From: Melastoma dodecandrum
Taxonomy: Eukaryota; Streptophyta; Magnoliopsida; Myrtales; Melastomataceae
Reading direction: 5' to 3'
Length of the DNA: 64,000 nt
NCBI GenBank assembly: GCA_029817715.1
Contig: JARUPY010000537.1
Coordinates: 2,852,001 to 2,916,000 of the forward strand
The translations under genes and the position numbers were made by a program. Shown piece after piece: positions 10,186-19,711 of this stretch. The notes under the pieces are model-generated. The model saw nothing but the letters and a program-made list of their open reading frames with translations, had not been told where the DNA came from and ran no database searches. Position 1 is the first letter of the stretch, and each line of letters starts with the position of its first letter.

Positions 10186-13100
10186 TTAATTAATATCAAT
10201 TCGTGGTATGAGTCGGAGGTGGGAATGCCAATATTCCCCTTCCCCCTTCCTGCATTTCTCCATCAATAGTGGACATCTAAAAACAGAGAGATGTTTCAGG
10301 GAGTCAGGGAGTCCGTCCTCCGGCAACCACCTCATCCTCTCACAAGAATAAATCCCCAAATATTGAAGGGAGGTGAGGTGGTCTCTGAGTCCCCCACCCA
10401 CCCTCTCCAACTTCTCCATTTTCCCAATACTCAATCTCAACAGGGATGAAGGGAGGAGACGACTCCAGTCTGAATCTGGAGGAGGAGGAAACACGTTCAT
10501 CTCATCCATCCATTCCATCGTTCCCTCAATACTCAATTCTCGTAAGGCGGTGAGATCCCTCAACCCCCACTCCCCAATTGGTTGATTCAGCTCTCGGCAT
10601 TCCCAAATCATAATTGATTCCAGATACGGAGGCAATCCTCCTCTAGGTAGACTTGTGATGCCTTCACAGTATTGAATAGTTAGTTTCTTGAGGGAGGTGA
10701 GGTGATGCATGTCTTGGGGCAAATTATTCACATTTGGACAGTTAAGAAGCCAAAAACTGGACAGGTTGCGGGGCAGATCTGGGAAGCTCGTGATGCCTTG
10801 GCCGCTCTTAATAAATAGTTTCTTAAGGGAGGTGAGGCGATGCATGTCTTGAGGCAATGATTTCACTTGTGGACAACTGTCAAGCTCAAAAAGGGACAGG
10901 TTGCAGGGGAACGTAGGGAATATGTCCATCTCTAATTTTGGGCAATTTCGGAGAGTGAGGTCGGAGAGGGCGGACAGTTGTTGCAAGCTGTCCGTTAAAG
11001 TCGTGAGGCTTCTGCAATTCTCAATTTCCAATTCCCGCAGAGACCGAGAGATGGGACTACCTTCAGGAGCTACATCTCTTATTGACACGAGTCCCTTGAG
11101 ATCCCTTAGGATAAGCTCCTCGAGAGAACCTGGAAGTTCAAATAGAGACTGTGGCAAACTCCGACAATTGTAAAGCATAAGTTTTCTCAACGAAACAGGC
11201 AGTCCCTTGCTTGGGAAGGAAGAGAGACTTTCGCAATCGAATATACTAATCTCTTTCAGAGATGTAAGCCCAGATAAATCATCTGGCAGCTTCACTATAT
11301 CTCCACAATCCATTATTTCTAGTTTCTTCAGCTTTGGAGGCAGTTGTTCCTTGCTATCCCCGTCCACGAATGACTTAAATTGAGAACATCTATGAATCCT
11401 CATCTCTTCCAGTGAAACCCAAGAGCTCTGGAATCTCCCATCAAAGTGAACCAGCTGGGGAATGTCCCCAATTACCATCTTGGTCATGGATGTAAGGCCA
11501 GCCAGACAATTCAATAATCCCCCATTGCAACCATAAATATCAATCTCGACCAGAGATGGAAGGCTAAGACTGCACCCTCCTTTCAATTTGAGACACTTGA
11601 ACACCTGCAATTGGCGGAGACAGGGGAATGGCCGGTCATTCTCGTTTTCTCCATGGAACAACCACTTCTCCCAAGATTTCATGGATGCGAAACTCAAACT
11701 CCTCAGTTTCAGAAATGATGACTTTTCGGTCCCGTAAAACTCGGTACCTATCGAAGAAACTGAATCAAGAGAGCTTATGTCCAAACATTCAAGGGAAGGG
11801 AGTTGTCCCAAGGCAGGCAGCGAATCTACACTTCCACAGTTTGAAAGGGTTATCCTAATGACATATTTCAAATAGAGAGGACGATCAAACCAGGATGAGA
11901 ATCGTTTCGCCCCATAGTCACGTATGGTGAGGGACTCGATATTTTCCGAAGGTTGCAAATATTGGAGAAGCTCAAATTGATGGTCATTTTCCCTTGAAAC
12001 TCCAGAACAAGATCCCCAGTCGAGGATTAAGTCCAGAACCCCTTCCTTTCCAGGTAGATTAGCAACTCTTGCATCCTTAACGTCATCTACGGCCAGCAAA
12101 TTACTTATCTTCAACCCTCGCTGGAGGCACTTGAGGGGTCCCAGTTGCTTCAAGTCTCGACCGACTTCTTTACCAACAACAAAGTCGGAAAGTATTTCGA
12201 GATTGGTCAGATCACCGATATGTGGCGGCATCTTTACCGAACGATTTGTGCCTGTTATGTCGAGGTGGAGAAGTTTGGTCAGCTTGTGGATGTTCTCAGG
12301 CAACTCCTTGAGCTTACGACACCCTCGAAGTAGTAGAGATTGCAACTCGACCAAGTCACAAATTGAATCTGGTAGTACTTCGATTGTTGTGTGAGAAAGG
12401 TCGATGCAACGTAAAAGCTTCAACTCACCAATTCGGTCGGGCAGGTTGCTGACTCGAAAGCCATGTAAGGACAACATCCGTAGTTTCTTCATATTGATTA
12501 TCAAGTCATATATCACCTCCTCTGATACGAAGACATCTGACTCTCTGAATGTTGAAATTTGGAAAGCCGAAAATGTTCTTAACTTCTTCATTTCGCGATA
12601 CACAACAAATCTCTTCGAATGAAGGCTTTCAAAAATTTGTGTGACCATTGAAGCATGGCGCACTTTGCCCGGTGACTTCCCATGACAGCTGGAACCATCT
12701 TCATACTCATAGGAGCAGAAATATGAGCCATCATCAATCGACTTTGCGAGGTCATTGACCAAATCATGCATCGAATAATAAGACTCATCATCCCTCACTT
12801 TCTGAAAAAGGGATATGGCTTCTAACCATTGGAGATTTTCCATACCCACATTTTGGTACGTTTGGCCAGTCCCTTTTTGAAGCAAACCATGTACGATCCA
12901 TAGCCGAATTACCTCGTCCTGGTCGAACATGTAATCCTTTGGGAATACCGCGCAAGCCGTGAAACATCTCTTCAAGTGGACGGGGAGGTGGAGATAACTT
13001 AGCTTCAATGCAGGTGGAATGTTTCCCTCTTTGCTCCAAATACCGTGAGTTAACAATTCCTTCCATTCCCTCTCATTCGATTTGGATCGAAGCATGCCTC

Positions 13101-14223
13101 CTAACAATTTAATAGAAAGTGGCAACCCTTTGCTCTTTTCTGCTAATTGCTTTGCAATATCCCGAAGATGAGGGTGTTGTTCAAAGTTTTTCTTGCCGAG
13201 AGAGTGATAGACGAGCAAAGATACGCAATCCTCCGGTGGCAGCAAGTCCAACCTCGTTGGATGAGGGTCTCCAACAGATTTGGCGACCTTGAGGTTTCTT
13301 GTAGTGAGCAATATCCTACTTCCTTTACTTCCAGAATATAGAGGCTTGACCAGTGATTCGAGATCATTATAGTCGTCGTTCCAAACGTCATCCAACACAA
13401 TGAGGAACTTCTTTCCGGAAATTTTTTCTCGGAGAGAGTTCTGGAGCTGATTCAGATCCATTCCCACACTGGATGAAGACGGCACAAAGTGGTCCAGGAT
13501 GCTTTTCGTGATGGCTGCCTTGTCAAATACGTCAGAAACACAAGCCCAGACTTTGACTTCAAATCCTGCTTTGTGGTACAGCACCTGTGCCAGGGTAGTT
13601 TTACCGAGTCCGCCCATCCCCACAATCGAAACGACGGTAAAGGGTCGGAAGGAGTCGCTGGTTTCTTCGGATCCAGCCAATCGAGCAAGCAGCTCCTTGA
13701 TTTGCTTCTCCCTGCCAACGAATTTGGGCTCAGGCAAGGAAGTGGTGATGAAATGAGGTCTGTCATTGTGAGGCACGCTCCTCAAATTCTGAACTAATCC
13801 GAGGATGGGAATGCTGCTGCAGATTTCTTCTAATCTTCGGCTCACCTCCTCGATCTCGTTGGCCATGTGATGATCCGAGAACAGGGTGCACGGGCTGAAC
13901 CGAGAGCAGCAAGCGATCAGGCAGTAAGGAAGCTTAGTCGACCGCGACAAGGCCTGTACCTTTGTTGTGTCCCGCTTGGCCTCAACAGAGAACTCTTCAA
14001 GCAGATCTTCCATGTCGTAGGTAACATCCCTGAGGTCAGAGAGCCACGTGGCTGTAGCAGCGTCTCCATTCATCTGCTTTTCCTCGGCAGAATCCAGCAC
14101 GGCTCGGATGGTACGAAGCTTCACACCCCATGTCTTGAGCTTGTCAGAGATTCCGTTGATCCGGGCATACTCCACGAGGAGGCGAGAGCCGATCAGGTTG
14201 AGGACAGGGGAAAGGAAATCCAT
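10186..14223 (-). CDS. CC-NB-ARC-LRR resistance protein (CNL, R13L1/RGA type), intact
   Basis: One uninterrupted exon of 1345 residues. Family knowledge: it is an intracellular immune receptor that binds ADP/ATP through NB-ARC and senses pathogen effectors through the LRRs. Seen: a Rx-type coiled coil (1-150) with DLRDVTYDMEDLLEEF (63-78). P-loop GMGGLGKTT (202-210), RNBS-A VWACVSD, kinase-2 FLIVLDDVW (273-281), RNBS-B GSRILLTTRN (301-310), GLPL (366-369), RNBS-D CFTACAVFPKDYMF (420-433) and MHD (485-487). From about residue 530 there are some 25 leucine-rich repeats, including several LPDSI/LPQDM-type units. The NB-ARC motifs are all intact, so it could signal. No TIR or integrated decoy domain is present. 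The start is the first ATG, in the conserved MDFLSPVLNL context shared with CNL2. A paralogue with a P-loop deletion lies at 48751-52687. The exact pathogen specificity cannot be told. Confidence 0.95.
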   Translation of the reverse strand: MDFLSPVLNLIGSRLLVEYARINGISDKLKTWGVKLRTIRAVLDSAEEKQMNGDAATATWLSDLRDVTYDMEDLLEEFSVEAKRDTTKVQALSRSTKLPYCLIACCSRFSPCTLFSDHHMANEIEEVSRRLEEICSSIPILGLVQNLRSVPHNDRPHFITTSLPEPKFVGREKQIKELLARLAGSEETSDSFRPFTVVSIVGMGGLGKTTLAQVLYHKAGFEVKVWACVSDVFDKAAITKSILDHFVPSSSSVGMDLNQLQNSLREKISGKKFLIVLDDVWNDDYNDLESLVKPLYSGSKGSRILLTTRNLKVAKSVGDPHPTRLDLLPPEDCVSLLVYHSLGKKNFEQHPHLRDIAKQLAEKSKGLPLSIKLLGGMLRSKSNEREWKELLTHGIWSKEGNIPPALKLSYLHLPVHLKRCFTACAVFPKDYMFDQDEVIRLWIVHGLLQKGTGQTYQNVGMENLQWLEAISLFQKVRDDESYYSMHDLVNDLAKSIDDGSYFCSYEYEDGSSCHGKSPGKVRHASMVTQIFESLHSKRFVVYREMKKLRTFSAFQISTFRESDVFVSEEVIYDLIINMKKLRMLSLHGFRVSNLPDRIGELKLLRCIDLSHTTIEVLPDSICDLVELQSLLLRGCRKLKELPENIHKLTKLLHLDITGTNRSVKMPPHIGDLTNLEILSDFVVGKEVGRDLKQLGPLKCLQRGLKISNLLAVDDVKDARVANLPGKEGVLDLILDWGSCSGVSRENDHQFELLQYLQPSENIESLTIRDYGAKRFSSWFDRPLYLKYVIRITLSNCGSVDSLPALGQLPSLECLDISSLDSVSSIGTEFYGTEKSSFLKLRSLSFASMKSWEKWLFHGENENDRPFPCLRQLQVFKCLKLKGGCSLSLPSLVEIDIYGCNGGLLNCLAGLTSMTKMVIGDIPQLVHFDGRFQSSWVSLEEMRIHRCSQFKSFVDGDSKEQLPPKLKKLEIMDCGDIVKLPDDLSGLTSLKEISIFDCESLSSFPSKGLPVSLRKLMLYNCRSLPQSLFELPGSLEELILRDLKGLVSIRDVAPEGSPISRSLRELEIENCRSLTTLTDSLQQLSALSDLTLRNCPKLEMDIFPTFPCNLSLFELDSCPQVKSLPQDMHRLTSLKKLFIKSGQGITSFPDLPRNLSSFWLLNCPNVNNLPQDMHHLTSLKKLTIQYCEGITSLPRGGLPPYLESIMIWECRELNQPIGEWGLRDLTALRELSIEGTMEWMDEMNVFPPPPDSDWSRLLPSSLLRLSIGKMEKLERVGGGLRDHLTSLQYLGIYSCERMRWLPEDGLPDSLKHLSVFRCPLLMEKCRKGEGEYWHSHLRLIPRIDIN

Positions 14224-14285
14224 TCGGCTTCTTCTTTTTTTGGGAGAGGAAGGCTTGTTTTAGTCATTCAAATGTTGGGTGGAAT

Positions 14286-14302
14286 TCACTTTATATTATT
14301 CT
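14286..14302 (-). promoter_or_regulatory. Possible TATA box of CNL1
   Basis: Read on the minus strand, 'aataatataaagtg' lies about 70 bases upstream of the CNL1 ATG, a normal distance for a plant core promoter. The region is not conserved with CNL2, whose homology stops at the ATG. This is a position and motif guess only. Confidence 0.35.
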
Positions 14303-14359
14303 TTTCTTTTTTAATACGTCTTTCTTGTTTTCGGGTAAATAATTTGTGCCTATCCCTCT

Positions 14360-14750
14360 AGTAGTAATGAAGAATGAACAAACATGTCGAACAAAACCCG
14401 AGTTTGTAGCTTAGTGCACCACGATGAAAGCATCCTCTACATTGAAGAATGCATTCTTCTTGGTTATGTAGAGAGGATGCATTCTTCTTGATTTTGTAAT
14501 CCACGTAATGTTCATGAACACATCCTTCTCAGTTTTGTGATTTACAGTGCACGGAAGGATGCGTATGTCTATTTATAGTACATGTCCTTCCTTCGAGAGG
14601 CAGAGCTAGGGGCAATGTCCCCGGTTTTTCTAAAAAAATAAAATTAGGTTCAATTTTTTTAATTTAATATAAAAAATTAAAATAGTTCAATTTGGCCGGA
14701 TTATTTTTTATGGATTGCCAACCCTACGACTTCCTTCTCTATTCAATACA
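14360..14750. other. Upstream spacer with a short direct repeat
   Basis: No gene is seen. 'aggatgcattcttcttg' and related units ('gaatgcattcttcttgg', 'cacatccttctcag..ttttgt') occur in tandem at about 14445-14545. An AT-rich stretch follows. It may be part of the CNL1 promoter or a decayed repeat. Confidence 0.35.
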
Positions 14751-14754
14751 AGTC

Positions 14755-15135
14755 ATGCCATGGGACAAGGCGTGCCAACGCTAGAGGCCATCGACAATTG
14801 CCAGCTCTCTTGCCTCATTGGATGTATGGGTCGTTTGCCATACACCCCATCTGTGCAGTAGTTTGCCTCCTTACGGTTCGGTAAAGCGACTCCTCCGGCA
14901 TCTGAAAGCACCTTGATGCAGTACAAAAGCGGTTGCATCATGTCAAGAAGACGCCTGCACCCGAATCACAGTAATTGCCCATGACCACCCTTTATTCTGC
15001 AAACAAGGCTTGCCAGGCATATAATTTTAAATTTCTCTAACGCTTTAATTTCGTGATAAGTGCGACGATGAGAGCAGCAAGCAATGCGTTATACCTTGCT
15101 TGGACATCTGTGATAAGGAATACGTGATTTGTCCC
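14755..15135 (+). pseudogene. Second type of cysteine-rich peptide relic
   Basis: Two Cys-patterned blocks lie close together on the plus strand. At about 14784-14985 a frame reads DNCQLSCLIGCMGR, runs through an in-frame stop (VQ-stop-F), and continues to KSGCIM and SNCP. At about 15066-15132 another frame reads KCDDESSKQC, VIPCLDIC, DKEYVIC. Tight C-x3-C-x3-C and C-x3-C-x3-C spacing resembles plant thionin-like or other small secreted Cys-rich peptides, and the two blocks may be two exons. No convincing signal peptide or splice sites were found, and the first block carries a stop. It is a candidate only, distinct in sequence from copies A-C. Confidence 0.35.
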
Positions 15136-15139
15136 TACA

Positions 15140-15690
15140 GATTGAAGAAACTGTCATATGTGAATAATAAGGAACAGTTAGCAATGACTAATGTTGATAT
15201 GAGACATAATCTTCACGCATGCACGCTTGATATAAAACGTAAGATTTCTTTGTTGAAACGACACTTTTTTAGTCGGTACGACCTTTCGATAAAAACACAA
15301 TAATATGATGCATCACTCAAACAATAGAAAGAATATCGAGTCACTAAATGGTCGATAGCACGACGAAGGTGTTAAAAAAATCAATCGAATCCAGAATCAC
15401 TTCACCTTTGAACTTATTAGCTCGGATCCGTTGATGGCTCCACTGGTAGAATGAGAACGAATAATACGAACACGAGATCGCAAAGTTTGCGTTAACAATA
15501 TAATCTTCGGCCAACACCACAAATACGCTTTTTGAGATTAGAACATGGGACCTTCAAGTAAATCATCAATGCCTTAAAAACTTACGTAATTTTATTGGAA
15601 TCAATCCCAGAGACTTGGTCGGTCACTTAGTTCATATTTCTATTGAATTCTAAATTATTGGCATTTCGGTATAACATTTCGTGGAAATAA
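15140..15690. other. Gene-free interval
   Basis: No coding, RNA or repeat signal was recognised. The 67-residue open frame at 15100-15303 is the run-on of the Cys-rich relic. Confidence 0.4.
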
Positions 15691-16680
15691 TCTTTCTTTA
15701 TTAAAAAAAACAATTTAACGTTTTAACCGTTTGTATATTTAGAAGAAAAGGTACTTCTAAAAAGAGGTAATTATTTAATATTTTTGAAAATTAGTGAAAT
15801 AAACTCTTCTTGAAAACAAAAATTCATTTGGATGTGTTTGTTACTCTTCAAATTTAAAAATTTGAAAAAGAGTAGATATAATAAGGAATTTGATACTGAA
15901 GTAGACTACCAACCTTGTCGGATGTTTAACATGTTCGACCTAGGAATTTGTATACTATTTTTTTTATGGAGTTGTCTATTTCGTTTGTGAGTTTTGTGTC
16001 ATGCATTTTTTTTATGTCCAAATTATGCAATCATTTTTTGTGTAATCTGGTTTCAATATATCAGTAATCAAGCAAGACTTATTATAAATTTAATAGTCCT
16101 TTAATAGTAAAATTAATCATCTTCTTTTATTTGAAAAATTAATTCCTACAAATATGAATTTTAATTTAATTAAAGGGGACCCTTTTGGCAAATTCATTCT
16201 ATTCAGGACTTTCTTATAATGATTATAGCTGATATTCATTTGCCAGAAAATTCATTATGTTCTGAAAAGTTCGTATGACATGATCGTGGAATAAAGTTTC
16301 CCGTGATGATTCTATGAGTTTCGTTTACGGTCGACCGTAAAATGGGTCGCAGTCGACCGAAATCTCAATAAAGTGAGAAAAATGCAGCTCACGACATGGC
16401 ATATTTGCGGCTTGCTTATGTCTTGGTCATATTTCTTTGTTCGTAAAAAGTTGGCTTCTTGTCGTAACCGTTAAAAGGATGAAGTCTTAACAAGAATCCA
16501 ATTTACATTAATTCTCGCAAAAGATAAAGTTCATGTCAAATATTAACATTTGACACCAAGCTGAGATTGCCAAACTTTTCTGCCATTAATCAACAAAAAC
16601 CCATGTAGAGATTCTCTAACTTCAAATAATATAATAATATTTTTCGTGCAATTAAAATAGACAATATATATATATATATT
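15690..16680 (+). repeat. Orphan copy of the thionin-like promoter (P2)
   Basis: It matches 400-1060 piece by piece: 'tatttagaagaaaaggt', 'attaatcatcttcttttatttgaa', and 'ttctgccattaatcaacaaaa..catgtaga' to the 5'UTR-proximal 'aataatataataatattttt'. A unique insert lies at about 16230-16500. Where the peptide gene should start, the sequence instead turns into 'tctttcttgtttttgggtaaagaatttgtgccc' (16705-16738), which matches the CNL1 upstream region at 14320-14355. The gene body is missing, so this is a promoter relic joined to a CNL promoter fragment. Confidence 0.5.
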
Positions 16681-16739
16681 ATTCTTTGCTTTTTCTATAC
16701 GTCTTTCTTGTTTTTGGGTAAAGAATTTGTGCCCATCTT

Positions 16740-18180
16740 TTCTTATTGGACAACACTCAATGATTCGAGAGAATAATCTTTTTACCAAGGCACTTTATGA
16801 TCCTTTTCCTTTTTTTAATTTATTTTTACAATTTTGTTCAAAATGAAAATTTTAAAACACTTTAATTTTACTAAAATTTGAAAACATATAATCATATTTT
16901 TTTTTACATCAAATTAATTTCATAATCTAATCAAGTTCCAATATTTTCTTACCAAGAAAAACATTTAGAGATAGCGAAGAAAATCTCTCAAGCCTAATAC
17001 GCCAGTTTTGAGCTACCATTCATTAGGTCCAATGTCGACCGATCTTGTAACTATGATACATAGTGCAATGTCCGACTCGATTAGTTCAGGAATAACCATA
17101 GTGTATGTGCGCCTTCCGGCCTATTCTGAAAACTAAACCTGCAATAACAACAAGAGTGACAACAAAATTAGGACGAGTTCCAACAATGTCTATCAGGGAA
17201 GCAGTGATGTAATATCGAACACACACAATTATCTTTGAACGAAAAGCTCCTTTTCATATTGAACAAATGCACAAAATACAATCTCATTAGAAGCTACACG
17301 TCTTAATAAAGAAAATTAGAAAATCAAAACTAGGAAGCCTTCTCCTTCACAATTTCTAGGTACGAGGACATGAATCTTTATTTTCCTCCCACAAACTAGA
17401 TTTGTCACATTAGCCTTTGGCAATTTTAAGATTTTTAGTATATGCCCTCAATTTTGTATACCAACCGTCCTTCAGGCTTAGTACACTACTACTACCAAAG
17501 GGGCGTTTATTAAATTTCGAGTAATGAGCAGGAAAAATGTGCTAAATTTGAACGTTGCTTCTTAGTAATGTACTACACAGTGATAAATACAAGTTTAGTA
17601 CTAAACATGTTAAAAGAGGCATAATCTCAATCCACATGGGTAAATCTTTATTCCCGAGACTAGGATTTTAACCGTTACCGAATGGTAGGTCCTCGCCGCT
17701 TTTTATGGTTAATAGGCTATGGTTCAGGACCCACTTCCCTTTCTCTTAGAGAGGTCTTAGAAACATCTTTCTATCTAGAATTGCATCACTCAAACATTAC
17801 AACTCTAAGTATTTTTGTTTACCCAAAGGTATTAATTTATTAAGCATTTATGTAATTATTTGCGCTGTATAATTTCACATTAAGAAAATACTTTTAAGCG
17901 AGAAACGAAGAAGAAAAGTCTACTATCAAACACTCATCCTAAATAGACGAATGTAAACACCGAGATGATTTATTCACACAAACTTCCAGCCCGAAAAGTA
18001 ACTCTGTTTTACCCGAGAAAAGATCTAACACTCCTTTTCTAACTCAAATACACTTTTTTTTAAGTAGTATTATAAATTTTTTTAAAGAAGAATAGTTCTT
18101 TTTATTATTTAAATATTTATTTGTTGGTAAATAAGCGTTCTCACCTTAAGCCCTCCGAGTCAAACAAAGCGAGAGACTCT
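16740..18180. other. Gene-free interval upstream of the broken TBC gene
   Basis: AT-rich DNA without recognisable coding sequence, RNA gene or paired repeat ends. The GC content rises sharply after 18150, where the TBC 5' exon region begins. Confidence 0.4.
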
Positions 18181-18189
18181 CTTAAATAA

Positions 18190-18457
18190 TTAACACCAAA
18201 TATCCACGAGGCTGACCACCACCTCCGCCTCCCGCAGCAACACTAGTGCACCCAACCGGCGACGCAGCCGCAGCCACAGCCACTGCCACCGCCACCGCCA
18301 CCTCCCCCTCTCCCTCCCTTTTCTTTTGATGCTCCAGCCGGCCGCCAGCGTCGGTGGCGGCCTCATCTTTACATGGATCTCCGTCGTCGAGGCTAGCACT
18401 GGCGGCAGCGGGAGGATCTCCTCTCTGATCGGTGACGTCGGGGCCGGCAGATAGACA
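18190..18457 (+). pseudogene. GC-rich 5' exon / 5'UTR region of the TBC gene, before the Ty3 insertion
   Basis: GC-rich DNA with a CCACCG/CCGCAG-type trinucleotide run (18255-18310), typical of the first exons of plant genes. It is cut at 18457 by the Ty3 element. The sequence resumes at 24241 and within 16 bases reaches a consensus splice donor (ccGTAAGT at 24257). No frame here shows a clear match to the N-terminus of known TBC proteins, so how much is coding is unknown. Confidence 0.4.
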
Positions 18458-18819
18458 TGATCGGTGGTAAATTAAAAATCAACAGCCCAACTACAGAAAT
18501 TCCAGAAAAACTGCAGTAAAGATGCAGCCACTGTTTCATTCAATAACAGTCAAACACAACACACCATCCACACCCGCAACCAACAACCCAAAACCCCCGA
18601 CAACCCAAGCACACAAATCCGACTCCGAATCATCAAATCACCATCCACAACTCCATTCCCCTGTTTCGTCTTAGATCTAAAAACTATTCTCCGGCGGCCG
18701 CGTATTATCTGCTATGTACTAAGGGTTTTTCAAGTTGGGCCAGACCCGCTGCACAACCCCATTCTGCTTCTTTTTATTTATTCCTTCTCTGTCAAGCCTC
18801 CATCATCCTCCTCGTATCA
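18458..18819 (-). repeat. 3' LTR of the Ty3 element
   Basis: Begins TGATCGGTGG and ends CGTATCA; 362 bp. It matches 23835-24235 closely. The other LTR is about 39 bp longer because 'gggttttccaggttgg' is repeated three times at 24117-24165. Confidence 0.9.
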
Positions 18820-18944
18820 AGCGTCCCCCCTTGGATTACACTTGTCTTCAAGTGTACAGCCGGGATATTTGTTTTCTAACTCAAAGAGAAACTCCCAGGT
18901 TGCATCCTCCTCCAACTCCCCTGCCCAATGCACTAAGACTTTAA

Positions 18945-19711
18945 TAACAGCTCGATTACCTCTTTTAACCATTCGCCTGGCTAAAATGCCATCGGTTTCT
19001 TGATCTGCGGTTCAAAGAACTCTGGGTAATGCAGCAGAAACTCGAGATACATTAGCAGCGCTCCGACGCAGCTTTGAAACATGAAAAGTAGGGTGAAAAG
19101 TAGATCACACAGGTAACTCCAGCCGGTATGCCACCTTGCCAGTACGGTCAATCACCTTGTATGGCCCAAAGAACAAAGGAGACAGCTTATGGTAATTTCG
19201 TCGTGCTACCAATTGTTGTCTATAGGGTTGGAGCTTAACAAACACCCCGTCCCCGATACTGAACTCCCTCTCATATCTATGCTTATCGGCCTATTGCTTC
19301 ATTTTGTGTTGCGCTCTATCCAGTTTTTAGTAACAGCTCGATTACCTCTTTTAACCATTCGCCTGGCTAAAATGGCCATCGGTTTCTTGATCTGAGGTTC
19401 AAAGAACTCTGGTAATGCAGCAGAAACTCGAGATACATCAGCAACGCTCCGACGCAGCTTTGATACATGAAAAGTAGGGTGAACAGTAGATCCCACAGGT
19501 AACTCTAGCCAGTATGCCACCTTGCCGATACGGTCAATCACCTTGTACGGCCCATAGAACAAAGGAGACAGCTTATGGTAATTTCGTCGTGTTACTGATT
19601 GCTGTCTATAGGGTTGGAGCTTAACAAACACCCAGTCCCCGATATTGAACTCCCTCTCATATCTATGCTTATCGGCCTGTTGCTTCATTCTGTGTTGCGC
19701 TCTATCTAGTT
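18945..19711 (-). repeat. 386-bp tandem duplication in the integrase/chromodomain region
   Basis: The block beginning 'taacagctcgattacctc' at 18945 is repeated from 19331, in the same orientation. 386 is not divisible by three, so the reading frame breaks as it enters the second copy (seen from the minus strand). The downstream chromodomain (VLVHWAGELEEDATWEFLFE at about 18880-18945) is thereby separated from pol. Confidence 0.85.

Noticed and set aside
10373..14361. Plus-strand open frames opposite CNL1 (for example 10901-11173, 13489-13797, 13867-14361)
   Set aside because: They mirror the coding frame of the NLR on the other strand, have no motifs of their own and vary freely between CNL1 and CNL2.
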